DNA of 34,145 nucleotides from Ignavibacteriales bacterium (GCA_026390815.1 JAPLFH010000058.1:1-34145); one strand, 5' to 3'. Counted from the stretch's first letter, positions 15,543 through 25,124 are shown. The notes: generated by a model from the sequence alone, not told the origin. Program-made: numbers and translations.

Positions 15543-16280
15543 ATGGAAAATTCGACTTTACGAAGCGAAGATTTAATTAAGATTTACAAAAAACGAAAAG
15601 TTGTAAATAAAGTTTCCGTTCAAGTATCTAAAGGAGAAATTGTTGGATTACTTGGTCCAAATGGCGCTGGTAAAACTACCACCTTTTATATGATTGTTGG
15701 AATGATAAAACCAAATGATGGTAAAGTTTTTATGGATAATAAAGAACTTACCAAGCTGCCCATGTACAAGCGGGCGAGGATGGGAATTGGTTACCTGCCA
15801 CAGGAAGCATCAGTTTTTAGAAGATTGAGCGTTGAAGACAATTTAATGGCTGTGCTTCAAATGACAAAACTTTCTATTAAAGAAAGAAAAGAAAGATGTG
15901 AAAAACTTTTGGAAGATTTAACTATTGCTAATATCCGGAAAAGTATAGGCTACCAGCTAAGCGGGGGCGAAAGAAGAAGAACCGAAATTGCGCGTGCTCT
16001 TGCAACCAATCCAGATTTTATTTTGCTTGATGAACCATTTGCCGGCATCGATCCAATTGCTGTTGAAGATATTATGAACATTGTTGCAAACCTGAAAAAT
16101 AGAGGAATAGGAATTTTAATTACAGATCATAATGTTCACGAAACACTTAGCATAGTCGATCGAGCATATATTCTTATAAACGGATTAATATTTAAGCAGG
16201 GAACAGCTAACGTTCTTGCCGAGGATGCCGATGTTAGAAAGCTTTATCTTGGCGAAAAGTTTAAGCTGGATAGGTATTAG
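15543..16280 (+). CDS. lptB: LPS export ABC transporter ATP-binding protein LptB
   Basis: LptB is the ATPase that powers LPS extraction from the inner membrane by LptFG. The 245 residues show Walker A GPNGAGKT at 38-45, the Q-loop/LptB signature [18 protein letters not shown] at about 84-101, ABC signature LSGGE at 139-143, followed by [10 protein letters not shown], Walker B FILLDEP at about 159-165, [13 protein letters not shown], and the H-loop [10 protein letters not shown]. The EASVFRRL segment and the [21 protein letters not shown] end distinguish LptB from general ABC ATPases. It is the last gene of the cluster; lptF, lptG and lptD are not in this window. Confidence 0.96.
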   Translation: MENSTLRSEDLIKIYKKRKVVNKVSVQVSKGEIVGLLGPNGAGKTTTFYMIVGMIKPNDGKVFMDNKELTKLPMYKRARMGIGYLPQEASVFRRLSVEDNLMAVLQMTKLSIKERKERCEKLLEDLTIANIRKSIGYQLSGGERRRTEIARALATNPDFILLDEPFAGIDPIAVEDIMNIVANLKNRGIGILITDHNVHETLSIVDRAYILINGLIFKQGTANVLAEDADVRKLYLGEKFKLDRY

Positions 16281-16393
16281 AAAAGTTTATTATGGATTTT
16301 CTATCTTGACAGTCAAGTTCTTTTTGTTTTATTTGAGAGTGGTTTTGAATCATTAAATATCTAAGAAACTTCTTTTACAATATTGGGGCTGAA

Positions 16394-18052
16394 TTGAAAT
16401 TTGAAATAAAAAATTTTATCTGTTTTCTCTTAATAATTTTTCTTTTACTAAGTATCTCTTATGCTGAAGAACCAAAAACAAAAAAGCTTTTTAAGACAAC
16501 AGCAAACGATGATTATAATTTCATTTCTATAAACCAAATACTAATGTGGGTTTCTAATAATGGAAGCGGTTCACATAATCCAAATACTGATGGACCTGGT
16601 TTCTATTGGCGGAGAGGAGAAGATTCTACTCATACAGCAATTTTCCAGGATGGATTAGTTTTTGGAGGAATAGTAAATAATGAAATTTATTTTAATGGAA
16701 ATACACATCGTATAGGTTTACAGGCAGGAAAAATTCTGAATGAAGGACAACCGGATAATCCTAATTTGGAAAAATACAGGGTTTACAAACTAACACGTGG
16801 TTGGGAAGGTTTACCACCAGGTAATCTTAAAAATTCTTATAAAAAAAATTACGATGAATGGCCAGTTGAAGACGGAGCACCCTGGATTGATATTGATCTT
16901 GATGGAAAATTTACGAGAGGAATTGATAAACCAGAAATTCTTGGCGATGAAATACTCTGGTATGTTTCAAACGACCTTGATACAAATAGAGTTTCATTAA
17001 CTTATGGTTCATATCCAATCGGTCTCGAAATTCAGACCACGGTTTATGGATTCAATCTTACTAATGTTTTAGGCAGAACTGTTTTCAAAAAATATAAAGT
17101 GATAAATAAAAGTAAAAACACTATTGACTCTATGTATTTAGGTTATTGGTCAGATCCGGATATTGGCAATGGTTTAGATGACTATGTGGGATGTGATACG
17201 ATTCTAAATTTAGCTTTTTGCTATAATGCTGATAACAATGATGAAGGAAATTACGGTAAAAATCCTCCTGCCGTTGGATACCTGTTGTTAAAAGGACCTT
17301 TAGTTAAAGAAAATGGAATTGCCAAGATTATTGATGATGAAAAATGGACAAATAAAAATCATGAGATGACGAGTTTTTTACTATTTGTTCCTTATGATTT
17401 CGACCCAATAGAATCATTCGATGGGAAACAACAATTTTATAATTATTTGAAAGGTTTAAATAGAAGCGGTGGACCATTTATTAATCCAGTTGATTCTTTA
17501 CCAACAAAATTTGTTTTATCTGGTGATCCTGTCAATCAGATTGGCTGGTACGAAGGTAAAGGTTGGATAACTGGATTAAATCCTGGCGATAGAAGAATAC
17601 TTATGTCAACGGGTCCATTCAACTTAGCTCCAGGCGATACACAGGAGATTACGATTGCAATAATAATAGCCCGAGGAAATGATAACATAAACAGCATTAC
17701 TGAATTAAAGCAGGATGCTGGTCTAGTTCAATACTTCTTTACAAATAGTCCTGAGTTGCCAATTTGCAAAGGACCTTTACCATTACCGGAATACTTTTAC
17801 CTAAGTCAAAATTATCCCAATCCTTTTAACCCGGTGACGACAATAAAATATTCCTTGCCTATACAAAAACAAGTTAGCATTAAGGTATTTGATGTTTTAG
17901 GAAGGGAAGTAAAAACATTGATAGATGATTTGAAATTGCCAGGTAATTATGAGGTTATTTTTAATGCTACCGGACTTTCAAGTGGCATTTATTTCTACAG
18001 AATTGATGCAGGTGAATTTAGTAAAACAAAGAAAATGCTGGTTCTAAAATAA
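16394..18052 (+). CDS. secreted protein with T9SS type A sorting domain
   Basis: This 552-residue protein has a signal peptide (1-24, ending SISYA). The mature part has an immunoglobulin- or jelly-roll-like beta-rich composition that I do not recognise, with repeated references to WYVSND, GLEIQTTVYGF and STGPFNLAPGDTQEITIAI. The end, from about residue 464, is a clear T9SS type A sorting domain: SQNYPNPFNPVTTIKYSLP, VSIKVFDVLGREVKTL, and GLSSGIYFYRI before the Lys-rich terminus. It should be exported and attached to, or released from, the cell surface. The start is TTG at 16394; no other start in the signal peptide exists. Function beyond surface location is unknown. Confidence 0.88.
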   Translation: MKFEIKNFICFLLIIFLLLSISYAEEPKTKKLFKTTANDDYNFISINQILMWVSNNGSGSHNPNTDGPGFYWRRGEDSTHTAIFQDGLVFGGIVNNEIYFNGNTHRIGLQAGKILNEGQPDNPNLEKYRVYKLTRGWEGLPPGNLKNSYKKNYDEWPVEDGAPWIDIDLDGKFTRGIDKPEILGDEILWYVSNDLDTNRVSLTYGSYPIGLEIQTTVYGFNLTNVLGRTVFKKYKVINKSKNTIDSMYLGYWSDPDIGNGLDDYVGCDTILNLAFCYNADNNDEGNYGKNPPAVGYLLLKGPLVKENGIAKIIDDEKWTNKNHEMTSFLLFVPYDFDPIESFDGKQQFYNYLKGLNRSGGPFINPVDSLPTKFVLSGDPVNQIGWYEGKGWITGLNPGDRRILMSTGPFNLAPGDTQEITIAIIIARGNDNINSITELKQDAGLVQYFFTNSPELPICKGPLPLPEYFYLSQNYPNPFNPVTTIKYSLPIQKQVSIKVFDVLGREVKTLIDDLKLPGNYEVIFNATGLSSGIYFYRIDAGEFSKTKKMLVLK

Positions 18053-18062
18053 ATTTTATTTT
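18046..18062. terminator. AT-only hairpin between convergent genes
   Basis: AAAATAA (18046-18052), a three-base loop ATT and TTATTTT (18056-18062) form a short stem that includes the T9SS gene's stop codon and is followed by another T. It lies in the 17-base gap between two convergent genes and might act in both directions, but an all-A/T stem is weak. Confidence 0.28.
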
Positions 18063-18069
18063 TCAAGCT

Positions 18070-18822
18070 TTAATTAAAAAACTCTTTCAGCTTTGCATAA
18101 CCACTCTTGCTAACAGGCAAAGATTTTCCATCTGTTAAAATAACTTTGTATGATTCCTTCTCGAACAATTCGATTTGTTTAACTTTAGTAAGCCTAACGG
18201 TGTAGGATCGGTGTATCCGAATAAAGTCGGCAGGATCAAGATGATCTTCAAAATATCTCATAGTTTTTTGCTTTAGGAATTTACCTTCCTCGGTGTAGAG
18301 CATAACATAATCATCTTGGGCTTCTAAATAATTAAGCTTATCTATCGGGATGATTGAAATCTTAGCCCCGCTTTTAACAATTACTCTTTCCAGAAATTCT
18401 TCCCGATCATCCAGGTGAGTTTGCAGCTTTTTTACTTCAGCAACATATTCATTTTTATTTTTCAATCTGGCTATTGCTTTATCAACCGCTTCACCAAATC
18501 TTTCTTCAGAAAATGGTTTTAGTAGATAATCAATCGCGTTAACCTCAAAAGCTTTCAATGCATATTGATCGTATGCAGTTGTAAATATAATTATTGGCTT
18601 TTCTTCCAATAGCTCAAGCATTTCAAACCCGGTAATCTTTGGCATTTGAATATCGAGAAATACAATGTCCGGTTTCAAATCAGTTATTGCTTTAATTCCT
18701 TCAAAACCATTGCTGCATTCAGTTAAAATTTCTATTGCTGGAAACGATTGAACATATTTTTTAACAATTTCCCTGGCTAAATCTTCATCATCAATTAAAA
18801 TTGCTTTAATCTTTTTTTCCAT
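18070..18822 (-). CDS. LytTR-family response regulator
   Basis: This is a 250-residue two-component regulator. The receiver domain (about 4-120) has the acidic pair in LIDDEDLAREIV, the phosphoacceptor Asp57 in DIVFLDIQMPK, the Thr in IIFTTAYDQYALKAF and the Lys in DYLLKPF. The C-terminal LytTR DNA-binding domain (about 145-250) contains IPIDKLNYLEAQDDYVMLYTE, then FIRIHRSYTVRLTKVKQIE and LPVSKSGYAKLKEF. The ATG at 18822 is preferred because AAGG lies eight bases before it; a TTG at 18837 overlapping the kinase stop is the alternative. It probably controls genes of its own envelope-stress operon; targets are unknown. Confidence 0.93.
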   Translation of the reverse strand: MEKKIKAILIDDEDLAREIVKKYVQSFPAIEILTECSNGFEGIKAITDLKPDIVFLDIQMPKITGFEMLELLEEKPIIIFTTAYDQYALKAFEVNAIDYLLKPFSEERFGEAVDKAIARLKNKNEYVAEVKKLQTHLDDREEFLERVIVKSGAKISIIPIDKLNYLEAQDDYVMLYTEEGKFLKQKTMRYFEDHLDPADFIRIHRSYTVRLTKVKQIELFEKESYKVILTDGKSLPVSKSGYAKLKEFFN

Positions 18823-18833
18823 CTTATTTACCT

Positions 18834-19880
18834 TCAAGCTATAGGAATAAATACATTAACAGTGAATAAATCTTTTTTCTTTTCAACCGAAAGCAGATTA
18901 TCCTGGTTATAAATTAAACTTAACCTGTTCTTAATGTTCTGCAAACCGATTCCTTTCCCTTTTTTAATTCTTATTTCCTCATCAAAATTATTTTCAACTG
19001 TAAACTTCAGATAATTATTTTCCCGCGAACATTTTACTTTGATAAATATTTTTTCAAGACTTTCATACACACCATACTTGATGGCATTCTCAAACAATGG
19101 TTGGAATATCATGTTTGGTACTTTTACTTTTAAGCATTCAGGTGTATAATCTTCAATCAATTCAAATTTATCACCGAATCTGATTTTTTCAATATCGAGA
19201 TACAATTTTATATTCTTAAGCTCCTCTCCAAGTTCATTGGTTTGCTTTTCATTTTCTGATAAAGTTGATCGAAGAAATCCAGACAACTTAATAATCATTT
19301 CCCTTGCTCTGTCTGGATTAGTAATCGTTAATGAGCTAATCGAATTAAGACTATTAAAAATGAAATGCGGATTTAACTGGTACTTTAATGTGCGGAGTTC
19401 AGCCTCCTTTACTAGAGTATTAAGCTCAACTTCTCTTTCAATTTTATCTCTTAAATTATAATAAAAAATTATCAAGTAGTTTATTGATACAATCAAAGTG
19501 AAATAAAGTACACCAAGCAGTAATCGCCAATAAAAAGTACTATACAGAAATTTCATTGTCTGATCATCTGATAATAGAATATTACGAAAGATGAAATCAG
19601 TTATTCCAACAGCAATTAAAGCACTTAATATTATTCCAACACTATTCTGAAGTAAAACTTTTATAAATGTATTTTCCTGAATGTTGATATACTTTACCAT
19701 ATACCATAAGCTTACTCCTAATAACATAAAACTTACATTGGAAATTAAACTATCAAGTGCAGCGTAACCCCACGGAAAAGCCAGCGCCTCAGCAAGAAGA
19801 ATGAATTGAACAATTGAAACAGTTGTCCAGAAAATTAAATAATAAATGAAATTCTTAAGTTTTAAAAGAGGATTATTCAT
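18834..19880 (-). CDS. LytS-type sensor histidine kinase
   Basis: This is a 348-residue inner-membrane kinase. Four hydrophobic segments (about 12-32, 41-62, 79-97 and 117-140) form the sensor part with no large external domain. A short coiled region leads to the His_kinase domain with QLNPHFIFNSLNSISSL; His172 is the predicted phosphorylation site. The HATPase region has IFQPLFENAIKYGV (N-box) and KGKGIGLQNIKNRL (G-box). It partners the downstream LytTR regulator, whose gene starts within a dozen bases of this stop. It follows the LiaF-like gene by 8 bases, so the three form one minus-strand operon. Confidence 0.93.
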   Translation of the reverse strand: MNNPLLKLKNFIYYLIFWTTVSIVQFILLAEALAFPWGYAALDSLISNVSFMLLGVSLWYMVKYINIQENTFIKVLLQNSVGIILSALIAVGITDFIFRNILLSDDQTMKFLYSTFYWRLLLGVLYFTLIVSINYLIIFYYNLRDKIEREVELNTLVKEAELRTLKYQLNPHFIFNSLNSISSLTITNPDRAREMIIKLSGFLRSTLSENEKQTNELGEELKNIKLYLDIEKIRFGDKFELIEDYTPECLKVKVPNMIFQPLFENAIKYGVYESLEKIFIKVKCSRENNYLKFTVENNFDEEIRIKKGKGIGLQNIKNRLSLIYNQDNLLSVEKKKDLFTVNVFIPIA

Positions 19881-19888
19881 TTGATTTA

Positions 19889-20611
19889 TTATGCTTCTTT
19901 TATTTCGCCACCCCCAAAGATAACTACCCCTTTAATAATTAAAACTTTATCATCTGGGTAAACTGCATTTCTATCTCTTCTTCTTTCATCATTAAAGCCA
20001 CCAAATAGTGGAGTGATCTTTAGAATTACTTTCCAATCTCTTGGAACGTAGAAAGATACCCCACCCATAATCGCAAGTATATCAATTACATTTTCACCAG
20101 GAGCTAACTGGGAATCAGAAAGATCTATCTCGGCTCCACCCATAATAGCAGTTATTTTTCCACCCTGAAAATTCTTTGAATTTATATATCGTTTTCCACC
20201 ACCGAATACAGCCATTTCATCAAGGATATCTTCATTAATCTCGGTGCCTTTAGACCTCGAATTTTCGAAATGATTTGAATGATAATTTTTTGGTTTTCGT
20301 TTAACATTTAAGAGTATATAAATACCAAGGATTATTAATGCAATGGGCCACAATTCCCATGCATTGAAAAAATAATACTTCGATAAAAGAAAAATGACAC
20401 CAATAGCAACAAGAATATACCCGGCTACATCATTAGAATTAATTATTATAATGGCGCCGATTATTATTAAAATTACTTGCCACGAAAAAAGAATGTGAGG
20501 TATGTTGAAATCTATCATTTCGAAGTTGGATAGAAGGAATAATACACCCATAAGTAGAAAAATTCCTCCAATAATAGCTCTACCGCCGATTCTATTTTTA
20601 CGTTCTACCAT
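19889..20611 (-). CDS. LiaF-like membrane protein (DUF5668 plus LiaF C-terminal domain)
   Basis: The start is ATG at 20611 (MVERKNR), with AAAGGA seven bases before it; a TTG five codons earlier is less likely. The N-terminal half has four hydrophobic segments (about 13-30, 39-57, 61-78 and 86-102), then a charged linker. The C-terminal half (about 130-240) has the glycine-rich repeats of the LiaF/DUF2154 domain: MAVFGGGKRYI, TAIMGGAEIDLSDS, LAIMGGVSFYVPRDW, PLFGGFND and VVIFGGGEIKE, a small beta-helix. In Firmicutes LiaF inhibits the LiaSR envelope-stress system. Here it is followed by a LytS/LytTR pair, so an analogous brake role is inferred from context. Confidence 0.87.
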   Translation of the reverse strand: MVERKNRIGGRAIIGGIFLLMGVLFLLSNFEMIDFNIPHILFSWQVILIIIGAIIIINSNDVAGYILVAIGVIFLLSKYYFFNAWELWPIALIILGIYILLNVKRKPKNYHSNHFENSRSKGTEINEDILDEMAVFGGGKRYINSKNFQGGKITAIMGGAEIDLSDSQLAPGENVIDILAIMGGVSFYVPRDWKVILKITPLFGGFNDERRRDRNAVYPDDKVLIIKGVVIFGGGEIKEA

Positions 20612-20639
20612 TTTGGATCCTTTCAATTATTTTTACATA

Positions 20640-20647
20640 CAAAAATA
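20640..20647 (-). promoter_or_regulatory. TATTTTTG minus-7 box candidate for the LiaF-kinase-regulator operon
   Basis: On the minus strand TATTTTTG fits TAnnTTTG exactly and ends 28 bases before the LiaF-like ATG, leaving room for the AAAGGA ribosome-binding site. No clear TTTG lies at the minus-33 position, so the support is partial. Confidence 0.35.
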
Positions 20648-20871
20648 TCAAAGTAATGTTGTGGCGGAATAAGAAATCGGTGAAGAACTGATTTTTATCG
20701 GTAAAGACGCAAGCGATATGAGTTTTCGGGTTAATGACTTCAATCCTCCCTGGAAATTTATTTAATTGCAAAATTGTTTAATGGTTAATTTGCTGTTGGA
20801 GTTACAACAATTTATAAATTTAACAGTTACGCAATTTTCAATTTCCCAGGGCAATCTTCATTTTTAAATTA

Positions 20872-22425
20872 CTATTCCGGTGTATCCTGCAAATTTGATT
20901 CATCAAGTAATGCTGGCTGCCCTGCAACCGGTAATACTTGAACGTCTCTTAATCTTCTTTCAATCGATCTAGTTCTTTTGCTTGCTTCATCAATTGTATT
21001 GGTTGCTTCCTGTAATTTCTTTTGAGTTTTATCAAGAACATCACCAAACTTGCCAAACTCTGTCTTAACAGCACCCAGCAGGCTCCAAACCTCACTTGTT
21101 CTTTTTTCTATTGCAAGCGTTCTAAATCCCATCTGCAAACTATTTAGAAACGCAGAAAGATTAGATGGTCCAGCTACAGTTATTTTATATTCCCGTTGAA
21201 GAATTTCAAGCATTCCGGGTCGCTTTGCAATTTCTGCATAAAGTCCTTCAAACGGAAGGAACATAATTCCAAAATCTGTAGTGTTTGGCGGATCTAAATA
21301 TTTATCTCTAATATCTTTTGCCGATAACTTAATAGTTTTTTCAAGTTCTTTATTTGCCAAATCAATTCTTTCTGTGTTACCGCTTTCATAAGCGTCTAAT
21401 AAGTACTGATATTTTTCTTGTGGAAATTTTGAATCTATTGGTAGCCAAACAGTCTGTTCAGTTTTTTCTCTTCCGGGTAATTTAATAGCAAACTCAACAT
21501 TTTCCTTGCTTCCGATTTTTGTTATTACATTTTTAGAGTATTGTTCAGGGGATAAAATCTGTTCTAATATATTTTCCAATTGATATTCACCCAGTATTCC
21601 TCTTGTCTTTACACCGGACAAAACTTTTTTCAAATCACCAACACCAATTGCCAGGGTTTGCATTTCACCAAGTCCTTTGTGAACTTGTTCAAGTCTGTCA
21701 CTAACAAGTTTAAATGATTCACCAAGTCGTTTTTCCAAAGTTGATTGTAATTTTTCATCCACAGTTGCTCTCATTTCATCAAGTTTCTTTGTATTGCTGT
21801 CCTGAAGATTTATAAGTCGTTCTTCAACTTTATCTCTCAACTGATCCAGCTTAACTTCATTCGTTTGCGTTAATTTATTTAGCTGTTCAGAGAATAATTT
21901 CAATTCGTTCTTTTGAAGTTGCGATGTTTCAGAAAGTTGTTTCAGTAAAGAATCAGTAATTGATTTTAGTGTGCCGGATAATTCTTCGCGGCTATGTTTT
22001 GATGAAAGTGAAAATTCATTTTGAAAGTTTTGAAGTTTTTTCTCCATTCCATCACGGAACAATTCCATTTTATCTTCAATCGTTCTGGAAAGTGTGTTCA
22101 TGGTTTCTCTAAACGTTTCAAGCTGCGATTTTTGAAGATTGGAAACCTCTATCATCCTGTTAAAGAAAGAATCGTTTAAAAGTTTGAATGAACCACTTAG
22201 TTCCTCGCGGGTTTGTTTTGCAGCGTTGTTTGTTTCCTCACGGTTTCGCGAAAATTCATCTTTAATTAGTCGCTCTTGCTTGGTGGAGTTTTCTTCCAAT
22301 GCAAGTTTAAAAGTTGTTTGTAATTCTGATAAATTAGTGCCAGTAATTTTCTTCAGCAAAATATAAATGATGATGAGACTGACTAAACTAATTATTAATG
22401 TAATGATGGAAAGAACTTCAATCAT
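20872..22425 (-). CDS. rmuC: DNA recombination protein RmuC
   Basis: RmuC is a membrane-anchored nuclease-like protein that limits DNA inversions between short repeats. This 517-residue copy has an N-terminal membrane helix (about 5-26), a long coiled coil (about 35-240) and the RmuC core (about 245-450), with GVGDLKKVLSGVKTRGILGE, LPIDSKFPQEKYQ, FGIMFLPFEGLYAEI and GPSNLSAFLNSLQMGFR as family blocks. The coiled coil contains two copies of a roughly 63-residue unit (from REELSGSF at 73 and REELSGTL at 146). TTGAGGAATTT precedes the ATG. It is divergent from the penicillin-acylase-type gene. Confidence 0.95.
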   Translation of the reverse strand: MIEVLSIITLIISLVSLIIIYILLKKITGTNLSELQTTFKLALEENSTKQERLIKDEFSRNREETNNAAKQTREELSGSFKLLNDSFFNRMIEVSNLQKSQLETFRETMNTLSRTIEDKMELFRDGMEKKLQNFQNEFSLSSKHSREELSGTLKSITDSLLKQLSETSQLQKNELKLFSEQLNKLTQTNEVKLDQLRDKVEERLINLQDSNTKKLDEMRATVDEKLQSTLEKRLGESFKLVSDRLEQVHKGLGEMQTLAIGVGDLKKVLSGVKTRGILGEYQLENILEQILSPEQYSKNVITKIGSKENVEFAIKLPGREKTEQTVWLPIDSKFPQEKYQYLLDAYESGNTERIDLANKELEKTIKLSAKDIRDKYLDPPNTTDFGIMFLPFEGLYAEIAKRPGMLEILQREYKITVAGPSNLSAFLNSLQMGFRTLAIEKRTSEVWSLLGAVKTEFGKFGDVLDKTQKKLQEATNTIDEASKRTRSIERRLRDVQVLPVAGQPALLDESNLQDTPE

Positions 22426-22654
22426 AAATTCCTCAATGAATTTTTAAGTAACAGTTAAGATTTAATTCTGAAATTATTTAAAAATGAATATCTGAATTAT
22501 ATATTTTCAGATAAGGTACCATTTCAGCTTCCTTAAACTGCGATATAAAAATAATGATTATTATTTTCTAAAATATAATTTTTCATACAAATAGTATGGG
22601 AAATTATTAGTTTGCTAATGTTCTTTTTTATTTTAATAGAACCTAAACGAATTT

Positions 22655-25069
22655 ATGGCAAATTGGTTTAAACTTTCAATTGGAATTTTTGTTTCTACAG
22701 TAGTTTTAATTTCTGCCGGCATATTCCTTTTCTATCTTCTATTGCAGCATTCTTTACCGGATTACAATGGTGAAAAGGATTTTCCTGGTTTATCAAACAA
22801 AGTTGAAATATACCGGGATGATTATGGAATTCCATATATTTTCTCGCAGACTGATGAAGATGCTGCATTTGCATTAGGATACGTTCATGCTCAGGAAAGA
22901 TTATTTCAGATGGATATTGCAAGACGAGCTGGTGAAGGTAAGTTGAGTGAAATCTTTGGCTCTAAAACTCTTGCATTCGATATGATGTTTAAAACTATTG
23001 GAATGGATAGAGTTGCAACGCAGGTTCTGAAACAATTAAATCGAGAAACTAAAAATATATTAGAAGCCTATTCAGAAGGTGTGAATGCATATATCCAGGA
23101 ATACAAAGGAATGTACGCTTTTGAGTTCGATGTTTTACAATACGATCCCGAGCCATGGAAACCTGAACAAAGTTTGCTTATTGGTAAATTAATGGCTTGG
23201 GAGCTTAATATTAGCTGGTGGACAGATATTGCATTTTCAAATCTTGTTCAAAGTTTAGGAGAAGAAAAAGTAAAAGAAATTTTACCAGACTATCCGGAGA
23301 ATGCACCTACGATAATTCCTTCAGCAATTTCCAGTTACTCTAAAATAACTACAGGTTTGATTGATGTTGAAAAATCATTCCGAACATTTATGGGATTCAA
23401 GGGGACCCATATTGGATCAAATAATTGGGTTGTGAATGCAACCAAATCTGCAAGTGGAAAACCTATAATTGCCAACGATCCACATTTAGCTTTTCAAGCT
23501 CCGGGTAAGTGGTATGCTGCAGTTATAAGGGGAAAGGATTGGAAAACTGAAGGAGTAACATTGCCCGGTATTCCAGCAATAGTAATTGGAAAAAATCAAA
23601 ATATATCATGGGTGCTTACAAATGTAATGGCTGATGATGCTGATTTCTATAACGAGCATATTGATTCAACAGGTAAGAAATATTTATTTAACGGTAATTG
23701 GATGGATCTAAAAACTTTCGATTATAGAATACATGTTAAAGATTCCTCAGTTGTTAAAATAACTGTAAAAGAAACTCATAGAGGACCTATCGTTTCGGAT
23801 ATTCATTTGCTTAATAAAAACTATCCGGTAAAAAACGGCAGCCAGGCTGTAATGAGTATGCGTTGGACAGGTCTTGATATAAGTAATGAGTTACCTGCTT
23901 TTTATTCAATCAATAAAGCAAAAAACTGGATTGAGTTTAAGGAAGCATTAAAAAACTTTTCTTCACCTGGACAAAATTTTGTATATGCTGATAAAGAAGG
24001 GAATATCGGTTATGTCTGTGCAGCTAAACTTCCTATCCGAAATTCAGTTAGTCCAACTTTTATTTATGATGGTTCAACAGACATTAATGATTGGAAAGGA
24101 TTTGTTCCATTTGAACAAATGCCAACGCTCTACAATCCACCAGAAAATTTTATTGCTACTGCAAATAATAAAACGGTTAAAAATTTTCCTTATCATATAT
24201 CCAATCTTTGGGAGCCACCTTCAAGAATTACAAGAATAAATGAGCTGTTAAATTCAAAACCAAAACTATCGATAAATGATTTTAAGAATTTTCAAATGGA
24301 TTTTATTTCTCCATATGCACGGGAAATTACCCCATTCATCCTTTCCGCATTTCAAGATATAAAAATCACAGATATAAATTTGAATTTAGCTTTAGAGTTG
24401 TTAAAGAAATGGAATTTTGCAATGGATGAATTCAGCCAGGTTCCAGCTATATACAATGTTTTCTTTAATTATCTTTTGCAAAATATTTTTGAAGATGAGA
24501 TGGGGAAGAATCTTTTTCAACAATATATTTTTATAGCGAATGTTCCATACAGAACCGTAGCAAAATTGTTAAAGGAAAATTCTTCTACATGGTTTGATAA
24601 TACAAAAACTCCAAAAAGCGAAAGTAGAGATGATATTATTCGGAAAAGTTTGGCTGATGCTCTAACATTCTTAGAGCGGAAGTATGGCAGCAATCTGGCA
24701 GATTGGCAATGGGGAAATCTTCACCAGGTCGTTCATAAACACATGTTCCATGGAAAAATCTCTGCTCTGGATAATTATATTGATGTTGGTCCGTACAATG
24801 TTGGAGGTGATGGAACTACTATTTTCAATACGGAATATTCTTTTAACCAACCATACGAAAATATCCTGGGACCTTCGATGCGTTACTTATTTGATTTTTC
24901 TAAGCCCGAAGAATTTCAATTAATTCTTCCCACCGGAGAATCCGGAAATATTTTTTCTAATCATTATAAAGATATGAGCAGAATGTGGCTTACTGGTAAA
25001 TACATTACAATAAACACCAACGAAGATCATATCAGGAATGCAGGTTACAAACTACTTATTCTAAAATAA
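22655..25069 (+). CDS. penicillin acylase family N-terminal-nucleophile hydrolase
   Basis: This 804-residue precursor of the S45 family is cut into two chains; the new N-terminal serine is the nucleophile. A hydrophobic signal or anchor segment spans about 7-30. The alpha part has RDDYGIPYIFSQTDEDAAFALGYVHAQERLFQMD and RRAGEGKLSEIFG. The predicted cleavage is Gly254/Ser255 in HIGSNNWVV, followed by SGKPIIANDPHLAF. The beta part has NISWVLTNVMADDADFYNE and the TANNKT segment, with WQWGNLHQV near the end. It would act in the periplasm on amide bonds; members cleave penicillins, cephalosporins or acyl-homoserine lactones, and the substrate here cannot be told. No Shine-Dalgarno site precedes the ATG. 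Confidence 0.93.
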   Translation: MANWFKLSIGIFVSTVVLISAGIFLFYLLLQHSLPDYNGEKDFPGLSNKVEIYRDDYGIPYIFSQTDEDAAFALGYVHAQERLFQMDIARRAGEGKLSEIFGSKTLAFDMMFKTIGMDRVATQVLKQLNRETKNILEAYSEGVNAYIQEYKGMYAFEFDVLQYDPEPWKPEQSLLIGKLMAWELNISWWTDIAFSNLVQSLGEEKVKEILPDYPENAPTIIPSAISSYSKITTGLIDVEKSFRTFMGFKGTHIGSNNWVVNATKSASGKPIIANDPHLAFQAPGKWYAAVIRGKDWKTEGVTLPGIPAIVIGKNQNISWVLTNVMADDADFYNEHIDSTGKKYLFNGNWMDLKTFDYRIHVKDSSVVKITVKETHRGPIVSDIHLLNKNYPVKNGSQAVMSMRWTGLDISNELPAFYSINKAKNWIEFKEALKNFSSPGQNFVYADKEGNIGYVCAAKLPIRNSVSPTFIYDGSTDINDWKGFVPFEQMPTLYNPPENFIATANNKTVKNFPYHISNLWEPPSRITRINELLNSKPKLSINDFKNFQMDFISPYAREITPFILSAFQDIKITDINLNLALELLKKWNFAMDEFSQVPAIYNVFFNYLLQNIFEDEMGKNLFQQYIFIANVPYRTVAKLLKENSSTWFDNTKTPKSESRDDIIRKSLADALTFLERKYGSNLADWQWGNLHQVVHKHMFHGKISALDNYIDVGPYNVGGDGTTIFNTEYSFNQPYENILGPSMRYLFDFSKPEEFQLILPTGESGNIFSNHYKDMSRMWLTGKYITINTNEDHIRNAGYKLLILK

Positions 25070-25124
25070 ATTCCGCCTAAAATCCCGGGTCATTCTTTTA
25101 AAAACAATTTAATTGGAAGTTTAG

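Noticed and set aside
16310-16322. CTTGACAGTCAAG palindrome after lptB as a terminator or operator
   Set aside because: The stem would have a one-base loop, the T-run is interrupted, and as a promoter the matching minus-10 is poor.
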